Origin: CAYWIT01 sp964458415
GTDB lineage: Bacteria; Pseudomonadota; Alphaproteobacteria; Micavibrionales; UBA2020
DNA: 47,465 bases
Direction: 5' to 3'
Assembly: GCA_964458415.1 (NCBI GenBank)
Contig: CAYWIT010000019.1
Span: 1 to 47,465 of the forward strand
Shown: piece after piece, positions 34,100 to 42,048 of the stretch
Numbering within the stretch: the first letter of the stretch is position 1
How the letters are laid out: every line of letters begins with the position of its first letter
Position numbers and translations under genes: made by a program
Notes under the pieces: generated by a model
What the model saw: only the letters and a program-made list of their open reading frames with translations
What the model was told of the DNA's origin: nothing
The model's database searches: none

Positions 34100-35185
34100 A
34101 TGAGCGGTAAGAAAAGAATCGGTATTTTGACGAGCGGCGGAGATTGCGCGGGATTAAACGCCGTCATTCGTGCGGTCGTCTATGCAGCAACGGAAAAGGG
34201 CTGGGAAGTCGTGGGGATCGAAGACGGAACAGCAGGACTGCTGGAGCGTCCGATGCGTTACAAGAACCTGACCCGCGCCATGTTTGACACCATCGTGATG
34301 CGTCTGGGCGGAACGATTCTCGGTACGACCAATAAAGGCAACCCTTTCAAGTTTCCGATGCCGGATGGCAGCTTCAAGGACAGGTCGGACGAGATCATTT
34401 CCGGTGTTCAGGAGCTGGCGCTGGATGTGCTGATCGGCATTGGCGGCGACGGGAGCATGGAGATTCTGCGCGGGCTTGCCAACCGTGGAAAGTTCAATTT
34501 GATCTGTATCCCCAAGACAATTGATAACGATGTCGGCAAGACGGAAAATTCCGTCGGTTTCGAGACGGCTGTTTACGTTGCGACAGAGGCGCTGGATCGG
34601 CTGCAGCCAACGGCCGCAAGCCATGACCGCGTCATGGTGCTGGAGGTCATGGGCCGCGACGCCGGAAATATCGCGATGGCGACGGGGATCGCCGGCGGTG
34701 CCGACGTGATCCTGATCCCCGAGATTCCCTACAGCATCAACAAGGTCGCGGAAAAGATCCGCGCCGTGCGTGAAAAGGAAGGCCGTAATTTTGCGCTTGT
34801 CGTCGTGTCCGAGGCGGTCCGGACGGTGGATGGCGACGCGATCAAGGTCGAGCATAGCGGGGGCGAAAAGCGCTATGGCGGCATCGGGCATTATCTGGGG
34901 GAACGGATTGCCGATAAAACCGGCTATGAAACCCGGGTCACGGTTCTTGGCCATGTGCAGCGCGGGAGCGCGCCGATCCATAGCGATCGGCTGATTGCGG
35001 CGGCTTTCGGGGTGCATGCGGTGGATCTGGTGGAAAAAGGGAAATTTAACAGAATGGTGGCCTGGTCCAACCGTCAGGTCATTGATGTGCCGATTGAAGA
35101 GGCGATTGCGAGTTATCAGGCGGTCGATTTGAACGGAACGCTGGTGCATACGGCGCGTTCGCTCGGGATCTGTCTTGGCGATTAG
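34100..35185 (+). CDS. 6-phosphofructokinase, mixed-substrate (group III) type
   Basis: 361 residues. ILTSGGDCAGLNAVIR, IGIGGDGSMEI, IPKTIDNDV and EVMGRDAGNIA define the family. The key pair is Gly in GGDG (as in ATP enzymes) with Lys in PKTIDND (as in PPi enzymes); this combination marks the mixed-substrate subfamily, whose studied members use ATP. It phosphorylates fructose-6-phosphate in glycolysis. Start ATG 34100 preferred over GTG 34097. Free-standing gene with about 160 bases upstream and the PH-domain gene 60 bases downstream. Confidence 0.92.
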   Translation: MSGKKRIGILTSGGDCAGLNAVIRAVVYAATEKGWEVVGIEDGTAGLLERPMRYKNLTRAMFDTIVMRLGGTILGTTNKGNPFKFPMPDGSFKDRSDEIISGVQELALDVLIGIGGDGSMEILRGLANRGKFNLICIPKTIDNDVGKTENSVGFETAVYVATEALDRLQPTAASHDRVMVLEVMGRDAGNIAMATGIAGGADVILIPEIPYSINKVAEKIRAVREKEGRNFALVVVSEAVRTVDGDAIKVEHSGGEKRYGGIGHYLGERIADKTGYETRVTVLGHVQRGSAPIHSDRLIAAAFGVHAVDLVEKGKFNRMVAWSNRQVIDVPIEEAIASYQAVDLNGTLVHTARSLGICLGD

Positions 35186-35245
35186 GACCTTTCTGGTGTA
35201 GTATTCCCGAGGAGCAGGCTTTCCGGCCTGCAAATGGAGTTCAGT

Positions 35246-35872
35246 ATGCTTTACGTCCAGCAGTCATTAGGCCCGAATGAAGAGATCCTCATGGGCGCGC
35301 GTTTTCACTGGATGTACACGCTGCATGCGATGTTCTGGATTCTCTTCGGTCTTTCTTTCGGGATTCTGGTGGGCTATGCCGCAATCTGGTGGGAGGTTTC
35401 TTCCGTCATCCGCGAGCGCTATGCCGAGCTTCCGCCGGAGTACTTTGAGGAAGCTTGGGACCAGATTGTCGCGGAAAAAGGCGGTTATCTCAAGATTCTC
35501 TGGGGCCTGACGCCGATTCTGCGCTTTTCCATTCTGGGCTTTTTTATTCTGGGCCTGTTCTTTTTCGCCCATTTGATGATTATCAAGGCGACCACGGAAA
35601 TTGCCGTGACGTCAGAGCGGTTGGTTTATAAAAAGGGCCTGATTGCAAGACATGTCGGCGAGCTGAACATTGACCGGATCGAGGGTGTGTCGGTGCGGCA
35701 AGGTGTGCTGGGCCGGATTCTGGGCTATGGCCGCGTCTGTATCCGCGGTATGGGCGTCGGCGAAGTCGTATTGCCGCCCATTGAGGCGCCGATTGAATTC
35801 AGGCGGGCGATTCAGGAAGCCAAAGCGATACAGGAAAAAACCGCCAATCTCAAGAGCACGGCAGAATTCTGA
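35246..35872 (+). CDS. PH-domain (bPH2) membrane protein
   Basis: 208 residues from ATG 35246 (GGAG eight bases before); an ATG at 35234 is also in frame. Two membrane segments (LHAMFWILFGLSFGILVGYA; LRFSILGFFILGLFFFAHLM) frame an outside stretch, followed by a bacterial PH domain (ITSERLVYKKGLIARHVGEL-like: VTSERLVYKKGLI, LNIDRIEGVSVRQGVLG, GYGRVCIRGMG). Function unknown; members often sit near the membrane as scaffolds. Its last 11 codons recur as a fossil at 36933-36968. Confidence 0.85.
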   Translation: MLYVQQSLGPNEEILMGARFHWMYTLHAMFWILFGLSFGILVGYAAIWWEVSSVIRERYAELPPEYFEEAWDQIVAEKGGYLKILWGLTPILRFSILGFFILGLFFFAHLMIIKATTEIAVTSERLVYKKGLIARHVGELNIDRIEGVSVRQGVLGRILGYGRVCIRGMGVGEVVLPPIEAPIEFRRAIQEAKAIQEKTANLKSTAEF

Positions 35873-35873
35873 T

Positions 35874-35957
35874 TTATCCATTTTTTGGGTTTTTGTTAAG
35901 CCGCATCGGCTTTTTGATGTGTAGCGGCTTCTTGAGTGGCATGCCCGCGCGGCGCCC
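35874..35957 (-). pseudogene. Fossil C-terminus of a repeat protein
   Basis: On the minus strand this reads GRRAGMPLKKPLHIKKPMRL and then NKNPKNG with a stop at 35874-35876. The intact repeat protein at 36979-37623 ends WRRAGMPLKQPLRAAKPLRF. Upstream of GRR the frame is open but no longer similar. The piece is tail-to-tail with the PH gene, one base apart, as its better-preserved relative is with the PH fossil. Confidence 0.75.
35898..35915 (+). terminator. Likely terminator of the PH-domain gene
   Basis: AAGCCG (35898-35903) and CGGCTT (35907-35912) around CAT, followed by more T. Short stem, 25 bases after the stop; it overlaps the fossil of the repeat protein. Confidence 0.5.
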
Positions 35958-36035
35958 TCTATAAGGGGTGAGTGTATGGAAGCCCGAAGAACTGAGTAAG
36001 CAGGGCCTTTCAGTCGGCCCATTTCAGAGTTTTGG

Positions 36036-36752
36036 CTAGATTTTATTGGTTTTCTTCTCTTCGTGCTTCCGGCGCCGACTCTCCGAAACATAGGCGCCAA
36101 GCCCCGCTGCGCCTGCAACCCCCGCCAAGCCCAACAAACCTACCAATAACACATTATTCTTACGGCTATGCTCCTTATCGTCCAGGCACTGGTAAAAACG
36201 GGAGCGCAGCTTTTCGTTCCGGACCTGACCCGGAGGTATTTTCAACTCCGCCTTGCAGTCATTGAAGTGAAAGAAGTAGTTGGGGTTGATATCGTTAAGG
36301 CCTTTTTCATCTGCCTCCTTGGGCGTGGCGGACGACATGATCGCCAGCCACTGGTTCCTCTTTAGCCAGAACCTGAACTCCGCGCGCTGGGCGTCGGTCA
36401 CGTCTTCCGGCAGCAGGCCTTTGGGTAGCTTCATTTCTCCGGCGCTCATCTTGACGTAGGGGATCTGCGTGGCAGGAATGGCTTCACTATTGGCGAGCTC
36501 GCGAATGTTGTTGGTGGAAGGGTCGACGATCACCGCGTTGGTAGCGTAAATCGCACGAGCTGAAACAGGGCCTCTGCCGCTAATCTCGTCTCCAGTAACT
36601 GCAGTGGCAGCCGTCACCGCAGCCGTCACCGCCACATCGAAGTCGGCATGAGCAGTCGCGATCGGCAAAGAGCCCCCCGTCCCGATTGCCGCAACGGCTA
36701 AAAACGCTCCCGTCAGTTTTTTCTTCAGATCAGTTTTCGAAAACGGTTTCAT
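36036..36752 (-). CDS. Unknown exported protein with C-terminal membrane helix (238 residues)
   Basis: From ATG 36752 (MKPFSKTDLKKKLTGAFLAV) with a signal peptide ending ATAHA; an ATG at 36776 adds eight residues. The middle holds a QRAEFRFWLKRNQWLAIMSS segment and two Cys (FNDCKAEL, YQCLDD) that may pair. Near the end NNVLLVGLLGLAGVAGAAGL is a membrane helix, followed by a charged tail RRRKHEEKKTNK. No family recognised. It lies between the two copies of a duplicated junction. Confidence 0.7.
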   Translation of the reverse strand: MKPFSKTDLKKKLTGAFLAVAAIGTGGSLPIATAHADFDVAVTAAVTAATAVTGDEISGRGPVSARAIYATNAVIVDPSTNNIRELANSEAIPATQIPYVKMSAGEMKLPKGLLPEDVTDAQRAEFRFWLKRNQWLAIMSSATPKEADEKGLNDINPNYFFHFNDCKAELKIPPGQVRNEKLRSRFYQCLDDKEHSRKNNVLLVGLLGLAGVAGAAGLGAYVSESRRRKHEEKKTNKI

Positions 36753-36932
36753 GATCTTGCTATCTCCATATTCCATATTTTTTTTGTATGTACAACCTTA
36801 TGACATATTCTGAAAATAAATCAACTCTTATTTATAAGGGCTTGAATAATTAATCAGGCTCGCCATGCCACACGTGCTGCGGCATCATGAAGGGCTCCAC
36901 GGGCCGCTTCTAAAAAAGCCGGATTTTCGGTT

Positions 36933-36968
36933 AAAACTACCAACCTGAAAAGCACCACGGAATTCTGA
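36933..36968 (+). pseudogene. Fossil 3' end of a PH-domain gene
   Basis: Reads KTTNLKSTTEF then TGA; the PH gene ends KTANLKSTAEF then TGA (35837-35872). Upstream bases no longer match. Eleven bases after it lies the stop of the repeat protein on the other strand. Confidence 0.75.
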
Positions 36969-36978
36969 TTGAACGGTT

Positions 36979-37623
36979 CTACGGCTTTTTGTCGAAGCGC
37001 AGCGGTTTTGCCGCACGCAGCGGCTGTTTGAGCGGCATGCCCGCGCGGCGCCATTCTTCGTGCTCTTTTTGCTTTTGGCGTGTTTCGGCGGAAAATTTTA
37101 TTTCTTCTGGCACGGCATCCCATGAGGAAAATTCGCCAAGATCGCTAACCAGTCTATAGAATCGCTGCGGGGCACCTTCCAAGTCGGCCAGCATGTTTCC
37201 GTCGCAAAAGAAGATCTTGTCGATAGAAGCGGGGGCGCCTTTGAGTGTCGTCAGTTTATTATTTGTACATAGAAAATGCCCTCCAACGTGAGCAGGGGCA
37301 CCGCTAAGTGACGTGAGCTGGTTGTCGTGGCACATAAAACTCTGGCCGACAAAGGCAGGGGCGCCTTTCAGGGATGTTAGCTGATTGCCATTGCACCAGA
37401 AATTTCCCTGAACGATCACACAGCTAAGGTCAGGTAGGTCGCTCAGGCTTTTTTCTGAAATATTAATATCACCTTCAACGACGATGGTGCCATCATTCTG
37501 CTTTGTATAGGGGATACCCCAATTATCCAACGCTAATTCAGCTATTGAGAGCTGATCAGCTGAAACATTAGAATTCCGCGCATCTTTGTCATAAGTTTGC
37601 TCATCGGGGTTGGGGGGTGACAT
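36979..37623 (-). CDS. Leucine-rich-like repeat protein (NQLTSLxGAP repeats)
   Basis: 214 residues. Central region has four repeats of about 21 residues with the pattern F-C-x2-NxLTSLxGAPxxV: GNFWCNGNQLTSLKGAPAFV, SFMCHDNQLTSLSGAPAHV, HFLCTNNKLTTLKGAPASI, FFCDGNMLADLEGAP. These resemble repeat proteins of phages and bacteria that form a solenoid. No signal peptide. C-terminal basic tail (RRAGMPLKQPLRAAKPLRF). It may bind a protein partner; nothing more can be said. Upstream of the cox promoter region, divergent. Confidence 0.75.
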   Translation of the reverse strand: MSPPNPDEQTYDKDARNSNVSADQLSIAELALDNWGIPYTKQNDGTIVVEGDINISEKSLSDLPDLSCVIVQGNFWCNGNQLTSLKGAPAFVGQSFMCHDNQLTSLSGAPAHVGGHFLCTNNKLTTLKGAPASIDKIFFCDGNMLADLEGAPQRFYRLVSDLGEFSSWDAVPEEIKFSAETRQKQKEHEEWRRAGMPLKQPLRAAKPLRFDKKP

Positions 37624-37836
37624 AGTGGTGCCTTTTTATCTTGTTCTTATGTTACTTTTCTTGAGTGTGGGGTAATTGTATAGACGCCGTTACTTTATGT
37701 CAATAAAAACGCTCAAGGGCTGTACTGCCCACATTATATTGTACAAATTTTCTTGATCATCGCTTCACAATAGGGTCGCTATGGTGCTATATCTTTCAAA
37801 ACATTCAATCAATCCTCTCTGACGGATTCTCGAAAA
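37624..37836. promoter_or_regulatory. Divergent control region before the cox operon
   Basis: 213 gene-free, AT-rich bases between the repeat-protein start and coxB. It must carry the cox promoter; several possible -35/-10 pairs exist (for example around TTGATC 37753 and TATATC 37789) and none is decisive. Confidence 0.4.
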
Positions 37837-38745
37837 ATGAAAAAAATGACTGGTACTCTTCGCAAAGCTGGCGGCGTTATGTCTGTAGCGGGCCTGCTCT
37901 CCCTGATCACAAAGCCTGTTCTGGCGGCTTCCGGGGAACCGGCCCCGTGGGCGCTGGGGTTTCAGGAGTCTGCTTCGCCGATGAAAGAGCAGATGGCCGC
38001 TTTTCACAACGGGCTGCTTTTGCCGATCACGACAGGTATTGTCATTCTTGTCATGGCGCTGCTGCTGTGGGTGATGATCCGCTATAATGCCAAGGCGAAT
38101 CCGGTGCCGTCCAAAACCACGCATAACACCCTGCTGGAAGTGGTCTGGACGCTGATACCGGTGCTGATCCTCGTGGTCATCGCCATCCCGTCATTGAAGA
38201 TGCTTTATTATGTTGACCGGACGCAGGAAGCGGAAATGACGCTGAAGGTCACGGGCTTTCAGTGGTATTGGGGCTATGAGTATCCCGATAACGGCGGCGT
38301 CGAATTCACCAGCAATCTGGTGCCGGAAAATGAACTGAAAGAAGGGCAGGTGCGCTTGCTCTCGACGGATAATCCGGTTGTTCTGCCGGTGGATACCAAT
38401 ATCCGTATCCTGACGACGGGGAACGACGTGATCCATGCCTGGGCCATTCCGGCGCTGGGGATCAAGATTGACGCTGTCCCGGGGCGCGTCAACGAAACCT
38501 GGGTGCGTATTGATAAAGAGGGCACATTCTACGGACAGTGCTCCGAGATTTGCGGTACGGGCCATGGCTTTATGCCAGTCGAGGTCAAGGGCGTTTCCAA
38601 GGCGGAATTCGCGGCATGGGTCGCGCAAAACGGCGGGGCTGCGGCTGGAACGGAAAATGCTGTTCCGGAAGCCACGCGCATGGTGCCGTCATCTGAAGAA
38701 ATGACGTCTGAAAAAACAATGATTGAAGAGAAAGCGGGAGAATAA
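37837..38745 (+). CDS. coxB: Cytochrome c oxidase subunit II
   Basis: 302 residues: signal peptide, two membrane helices (LLLPITTGIVILVMALLLWV; TLIPVLILVVIAIPSLKML) and a periplasmic cupredoxin domain with the CuA site GQCSEICGTGHGFM and an upstream HAWAIPALGIK His. FQWYWGYEYPD is the aromatic electron-entry region. It takes electrons from cytochrome c and passes them to subunit I. First gene of the oxidase operon. The C-terminal tail beyond CuA is extended and acidic. Confidence 0.97.
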   Translation: MKKMTGTLRKAGGVMSVAGLLSLITKPVLAASGEPAPWALGFQESASPMKEQMAAFHNGLLLPITTGIVILVMALLLWVMIRYNAKANPVPSKTTHNTLLEVVWTLIPVLILVVIAIPSLKMLYYVDRTQEAEMTLKVTGFQWYWGYEYPDNGGVEFTSNLVPENELKEGQVRLLSTDNPVVLPVDTNIRILTTGNDVIHAWAIPALGIKIDAVPGRVNETWVRIDKEGTFYGQCSEICGTGHGFMPVEVKGVSKAEFAAWVAQNGGAAAGTENAVPEATRMVPSSEEMTSEKTMIEEKAGE

Positions 38746-38747
38746 CT

Positions 38748-40370
38748 ATGGCAGGCGCACATCACGATACGCATCACGACGGAGATCACGGTGGCCATTA
38801 TGTCCCCGGATTTTTTACGCGCTGGTTCTGTTCAACCAACCATAAGGACATCGGCACGCTCTATCTGATCTTCGCTGTTCTTGCGGGATTGATCGGCGGC
38901 GCTTTCTCCATGCTGATGCGGATGGAACTGCAAAATCCCGGCATGCAGTATTTTATCGGCGCTGACGGAAGCGTGGATGGCCAGATGTGGAACGTTATCA
39001 TCACGGCGCATGGCCTGATCATGGTGTTTTTCGTCGTCATGCCGGCGCTGATCGGCGGCTTTGGCAACTGGTTTCTGCCTTTGATGATCGGGGCGCCGGA
39101 CATGGCTTTCCCGCGGCTGAACAATATTTCCTTCTGGCTGCTGGTGCCGGCTTTTCTGCTGCTTGGCGCATCGACGCTGGTCGGCACAGGGGCAGGGACG
39201 GGCTGGACGGTCTATCCGCCTTTGTCGGATACCACGGGACATCCCAATGCCTCTGTGGATATGGCGATTTTTGCGCTGCACCTCGCGGGGGCGAGCTCCA
39301 TTCTCGGCGCGGCCAACTTTATCACCACCATTTTTAACATGCGCGCACCGGGGATGACGCTGCACAAAATGCCGCTCTTCGTCTGGTCGATGCTGGTCAC
39401 GGCGTTTTTGCTGCTGCTGGCGGTGCCGGTGCTTGGTGGCGCGATCACGATGCTGCTGACCGACCGTAATTTCGGCACGGCCTTTTTCCGTCCCGAGGGT
39501 GGTGGAGATCCGCTGTTGTTCCAGCATCTCTTCTGGTTCTTCGGCCATCCAGAAGTTTACATCATGATTTTGCCGGCCTTCGGCATCATCAGCCAGATCG
39601 TTTCAACCTTTTCGAAAAAACCGGTTTTCGGTTATCTGGGCATGGCCTATGCGATGGTGGCGATCGGTTTTGTCGGCTTTATCGTCTGGGCGCACCATAT
39701 GTACACGGTCGGGATGAGCGTTGATACGCGCGCCTACTTTACGGCGGCGACGCTGGTGATTGCCGTGCCGACGGGGATCAAGATTTTCTCGTGGATTGCG
39801 ACGATGTGGGGCGGGTCGATTACCTTCCGTACCCCGATGCTCTGGGCGATCGGCTTTATTTTCCTGTTTACCGTCGGCGGGGTGACCGGCGTGGTTCTTG
39901 CCAATGGCGGCATGGATATCGCGCTGCATGATACCTATTATGTGGTGGCGCATTTCCATTATGTGCTGTCGCTGGGCGCGGTCTTCGCGATTTTTGCGGG
40001 CTGGTATTACTGGATCGGCAAGATGTCGGGCCGGCAGTATCCGGAATGGGCGGGAAATTTCCACTTTTTCACGACCTTTATCGGCGTGAACCTGATTTTC
40101 TTCCCGCAGCACTTTCTGGGATTGCAGGGCATGCCGCGCCGCATCCCGGACTATCCGGATGCTTTTGCGGGCTGGAACGAAATTTCGTCCTATGGTGCCT
40201 ATATAACGGGGGCATCGACGGTGTTCTTCGTTTTCATGGCGCTCTACACGCTCTTCGCAGGGAAGAAAGTCCCCGGCAACTACTGGGGCGAAGGAACCTC
40301 GACGCTGGAATGGGAGGTGTCCTCTCCGCCGCCGTTCCACCAGTTCGAAATCCAGCCTGTCGTGAAGTGA
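38748..40370 (+). CDS. coxA: Cytochrome c oxidase subunit I (aa3)
   Basis: 540 residues with twelve membrane helices. STNHKDIGTLYLIFA, HGLIMVFFVVMPALIGGFGN (heme a ligand His), FWFFGHPEVYIMILPAFG (CuB His and cross-linked Tyr, K-channel), WAHHMYTVG (CuB His pair) and HFHYVLSLGAVF (heme a3 and a ligands) are all present. The His-rich N-terminus (AGAHHDTHHDGDHGGH) is a common feature. Reduces oxygen to water and pumps protons. Two bases after coxB, with GGAG upstream. Confidence 0.98.
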   Translation: MAGAHHDTHHDGDHGGHYVPGFFTRWFCSTNHKDIGTLYLIFAVLAGLIGGAFSMLMRMELQNPGMQYFIGADGSVDGQMWNVIITAHGLIMVFFVVMPALIGGFGNWFLPLMIGAPDMAFPRLNNISFWLLVPAFLLLGASTLVGTGAGTGWTVYPPLSDTTGHPNASVDMAIFALHLAGASSILGAANFITTIFNMRAPGMTLHKMPLFVWSMLVTAFLLLLAVPVLGGAITMLLTDRNFGTAFFRPEGGGDPLLFQHLFWFFGHPEVYIMILPAFGIISQIVSTFSKKPVFGYLGMAYAMVAIGFVGFIVWAHHMYTVGMSVDTRAYFTAATLVIAVPTGIKIFSWIATMWGGSITFRTPMLWAIGFIFLFTVGGVTGVVLANGGMDIALHDTYYVVAHFHYVLSLGAVFAIFAGWYYWIGKMSGRQYPEWAGNFHFFTTFIGVNLIFFPQHFLGLQGMPRRIPDYPDAFAGWNEISSYGAYITGASTVFFVFMALYTLFAGKKVPGNYWGEGTSTLEWEVSSPPPFHQFEIQPVVK

Positions 40371-40380
40371 CAAACCTCAG

Positions 40381-41319
40381 ATGTCAGGCATAACCTCTTC
40401 ATATACGTGTGCATCCGCTCCTGCCTCCGGCATCGGGGCGGATGCGCGTATTGGAGATTATATCGCGCTATTGAAGCCACGGGTCATGACGCTGGTCGTT
40501 TTTACCGGTTTTGCCGGGCTGGTCATGGCTCCGGACGGAATCGGTTTCGCGCCGGGCGCGCTGCATCCCTTTCTGGCTTTGGTTGCGGTCTTTTGCATCG
40601 CTGTGGGGGCCGGCGCGTCCGGCGCCATCAATATGTGGTATGAGCGCGATATTGACGCCATCATGCAGCGCACACAGGGGCGGCCATTGCCGCAGGGACG
40701 GATCGATCCGGCGGAGGCGCTGTCCTTTGGCGTTGTGCTGAGCGTCCTTTCTGTCGGGCTGATGGGCGTTGCGATCAACTGGATGGCCGCGGCGCTGCTG
40801 GCCTTCGCGTCCTTTTTCTATGTTTTTGTTTACACGATCTGGCTCAAGCGGCGCACGCCGCAAAATATCGTGATTGGCGGCGCGGCCGGGGCTTTTCCGC
40901 CCATGATCGGCTGGGCAGCGGTGACGGGCGGCGTTTCCGCTGAATCGTTGCTGCTCTTCACGCTGATTTTCCTGTGGACGCCGCCCCATTTCTGGGCGCT
41001 GGCGCTCTACAAGAATGACGACTACAGCCGTGCCGGCGTGCCGATGATGCCTGTTGTTGCCGGAGAATCCAGCACGAAGCTGCAAATGCTGCTCTACACA
41101 CTGATCTTGACGCCGGTCGCGCTGGCTCCATATTTCATGGGGATGGCAGGAATGGGCTACCTGGCCGGGGCCTGCCTCCTGCACGGATTCTTTATCCTGA
41201 GCGCCTTTCGGGTCTGGCAGGAGCGGGGGGGGTATAAATATGCCCGCAAGATGTTCGGCTTTTCGATTTTCTATCTTTTTGCAATCTTCGCCCTGATGAT
41301 GGCGGACAAGGGAATGTGA
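40381..41319 (+). CDS. ctaB: Protoheme IX farnesyltransferase (heme O synthase)
   Basis: 312 residues, about eight to nine membrane helices. NMWYERDIDAIMQRTQGRPL carries the Asp-rich prenyl-diphosphate site, and YKNDDYSRAGVPMMPVVAGE the second conserved loop. LLKPRVMTLVVFTGFAGLV near the N-terminus is also typical. Adds farnesyl to heme b for heme a synthesis needed by subunit I. No strong ribosome site; 10 bases after coxA. Confidence 0.96.
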   Translation: MSGITSSYTCASAPASGIGADARIGDYIALLKPRVMTLVVFTGFAGLVMAPDGIGFAPGALHPFLALVAVFCIAVGAGASGAINMWYERDIDAIMQRTQGRPLPQGRIDPAEALSFGVVLSVLSVGLMGVAINWMAAALLAFASFFYVFVYTIWLKRRTPQNIVIGGAAGAFPPMIGWAAVTGGVSAESLLLFTLIFLWTPPHFWALALYKNDDYSRAGVPMMPVVAGESSTKLQMLLYTLILTPVALAPYFMGMAGMGYLAGACLLHGFFILSAFRVWQERGGYKYARKMFGFSIFYLFAIFALMMADKGM

Positions 41320-41325
41320 GGAAAA

Positions 41326-41445
41326 ATGGCGCATAGCGATCTTCATGAGAAAAAGAAGAAAAAGAACTATGCTGTGTTGCTGGCGCTGGCGGCTTTTGCG
41401 GCGGTTATTTTTGCCGTGACGATTATTCGCATGAAAGGCGGCTGA
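41326..41445 (+). CDS. CoxF-like small membrane protein (39 residues)
   Basis: ATG 41326 follows GAGGAAAA. Product MAHSDLHEKKKKKNYAVLLA then one membrane helix ending IIRMKGG. Alphaproteobacterial oxidase operons carry a small one-helix protein (CoxF type) between ctaB and ctaG, which fits in size, topology and place. Stop 41443-41445, five bases before ctaG. Confidence 0.75.
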   Translation: MAHSDLHEKKKKKNYAVLLALAAFAAVIFAVTIIRMKGG

Positions 41446-41449
41446 TGTC

Positions 41450-42028
41450 GTGACCGATCTTGCGCGCAGGAACAGGAAAACAATGCGACTGGCGCTGGCG
41501 GTTGTCGGCGGCATGCTGTTGCTTTCTTTTGCTTCCGTGCCGCTTTACCGGCTGGTCTGCAGCGTGACGGGCTGGGAGGGGACAACGCAGATTATCGCGA
41601 AAAATCCCAATCTTGCCGCGGCTGACCGGACAATCGGGGTGCGCTTCAATACAAATGTTGCCCGCAACATGCCGTGGACGTTCAAGCCGGAGACGGCGCC
41701 TGTGGAAATCAAGGTAGGCGCTGACGGCTTTGCTTCTTTTCTGGCGGAAAACCGGTCCGCGGAACCGGTGACGGGAACGGCGGTTTATAACGTGACGCCG
41801 CTCAAGGCAGGGAAGTATTTCTACAAGACGCAGTGTTTCTGTTTTGGCGAGCAAACGCTCGCGCCCGGGCAGGCTGTCCATATGCCGGTGGTTTTTTTCG
41901 TTGATCCGGCCATTATGGATGACCCCCATATGAAAGATGTGAACACCATCACGCTATCCTATACTTTTTTCCGCAAGGATTCGTCCGAGCTGGAGAAAGC
42001 GGTGGAAAAGTTTTACAATGAGTCCTGA
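41450..42028 (+). CDS. ctaG: Cytochrome c oxidase assembly protein CtaG/Cox11
   Basis: 192 residues from GTG 41450. One N-terminal membrane helix (LALAVVGGMLLLSFASVPLY) then a periplasmic immunoglobulin-like domain. The copper site CFCFGEQTL and the family segments RFNTNVARNMPWTF and FVDPAIMDDP are intact. It delivers copper to CuB in subunit I. Lies in the usual ctaB - small gene - ctaG - ctaE order. Confidence 0.95.
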   Translation: MTDLARRNRKTMRLALAVVGGMLLLSFASVPLYRLVCSVTGWEGTTQIIAKNPNLAAADRTIGVRFNTNVARNMPWTFKPETAPVEIKVGADGFASFLAENRSAEPVTGTAVYNVTPLKAGKYFYKTQCFCFGEQTLAPGQAVHMPVVFFVDPAIMDDPHMKDVNTITLSYTFFRKDSSELEKAVEKFYNES

Positions 42029-42048
42029 TTTAATGAGAGGGAAAAAGC

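Noticed and set aside
34154..35233. 359-codon frame opposite phosphofructokinase
   Set aside because: Shadow of a strongly supported gene; no family resemblance or ribosome site.
36854..37123. 89-codon frame overlapping the repeat-protein end
   Set aside because: Overlaps the supported gene on the same strand in another frame; only its tail looks protein-like, possibly a fossil, not enough to call.
40468..41514. 348-codon frame opposite ctaB
   Set aside because: Composition rich in Arg, His and Gln typical of an antisense shadow; ctaB is certain.
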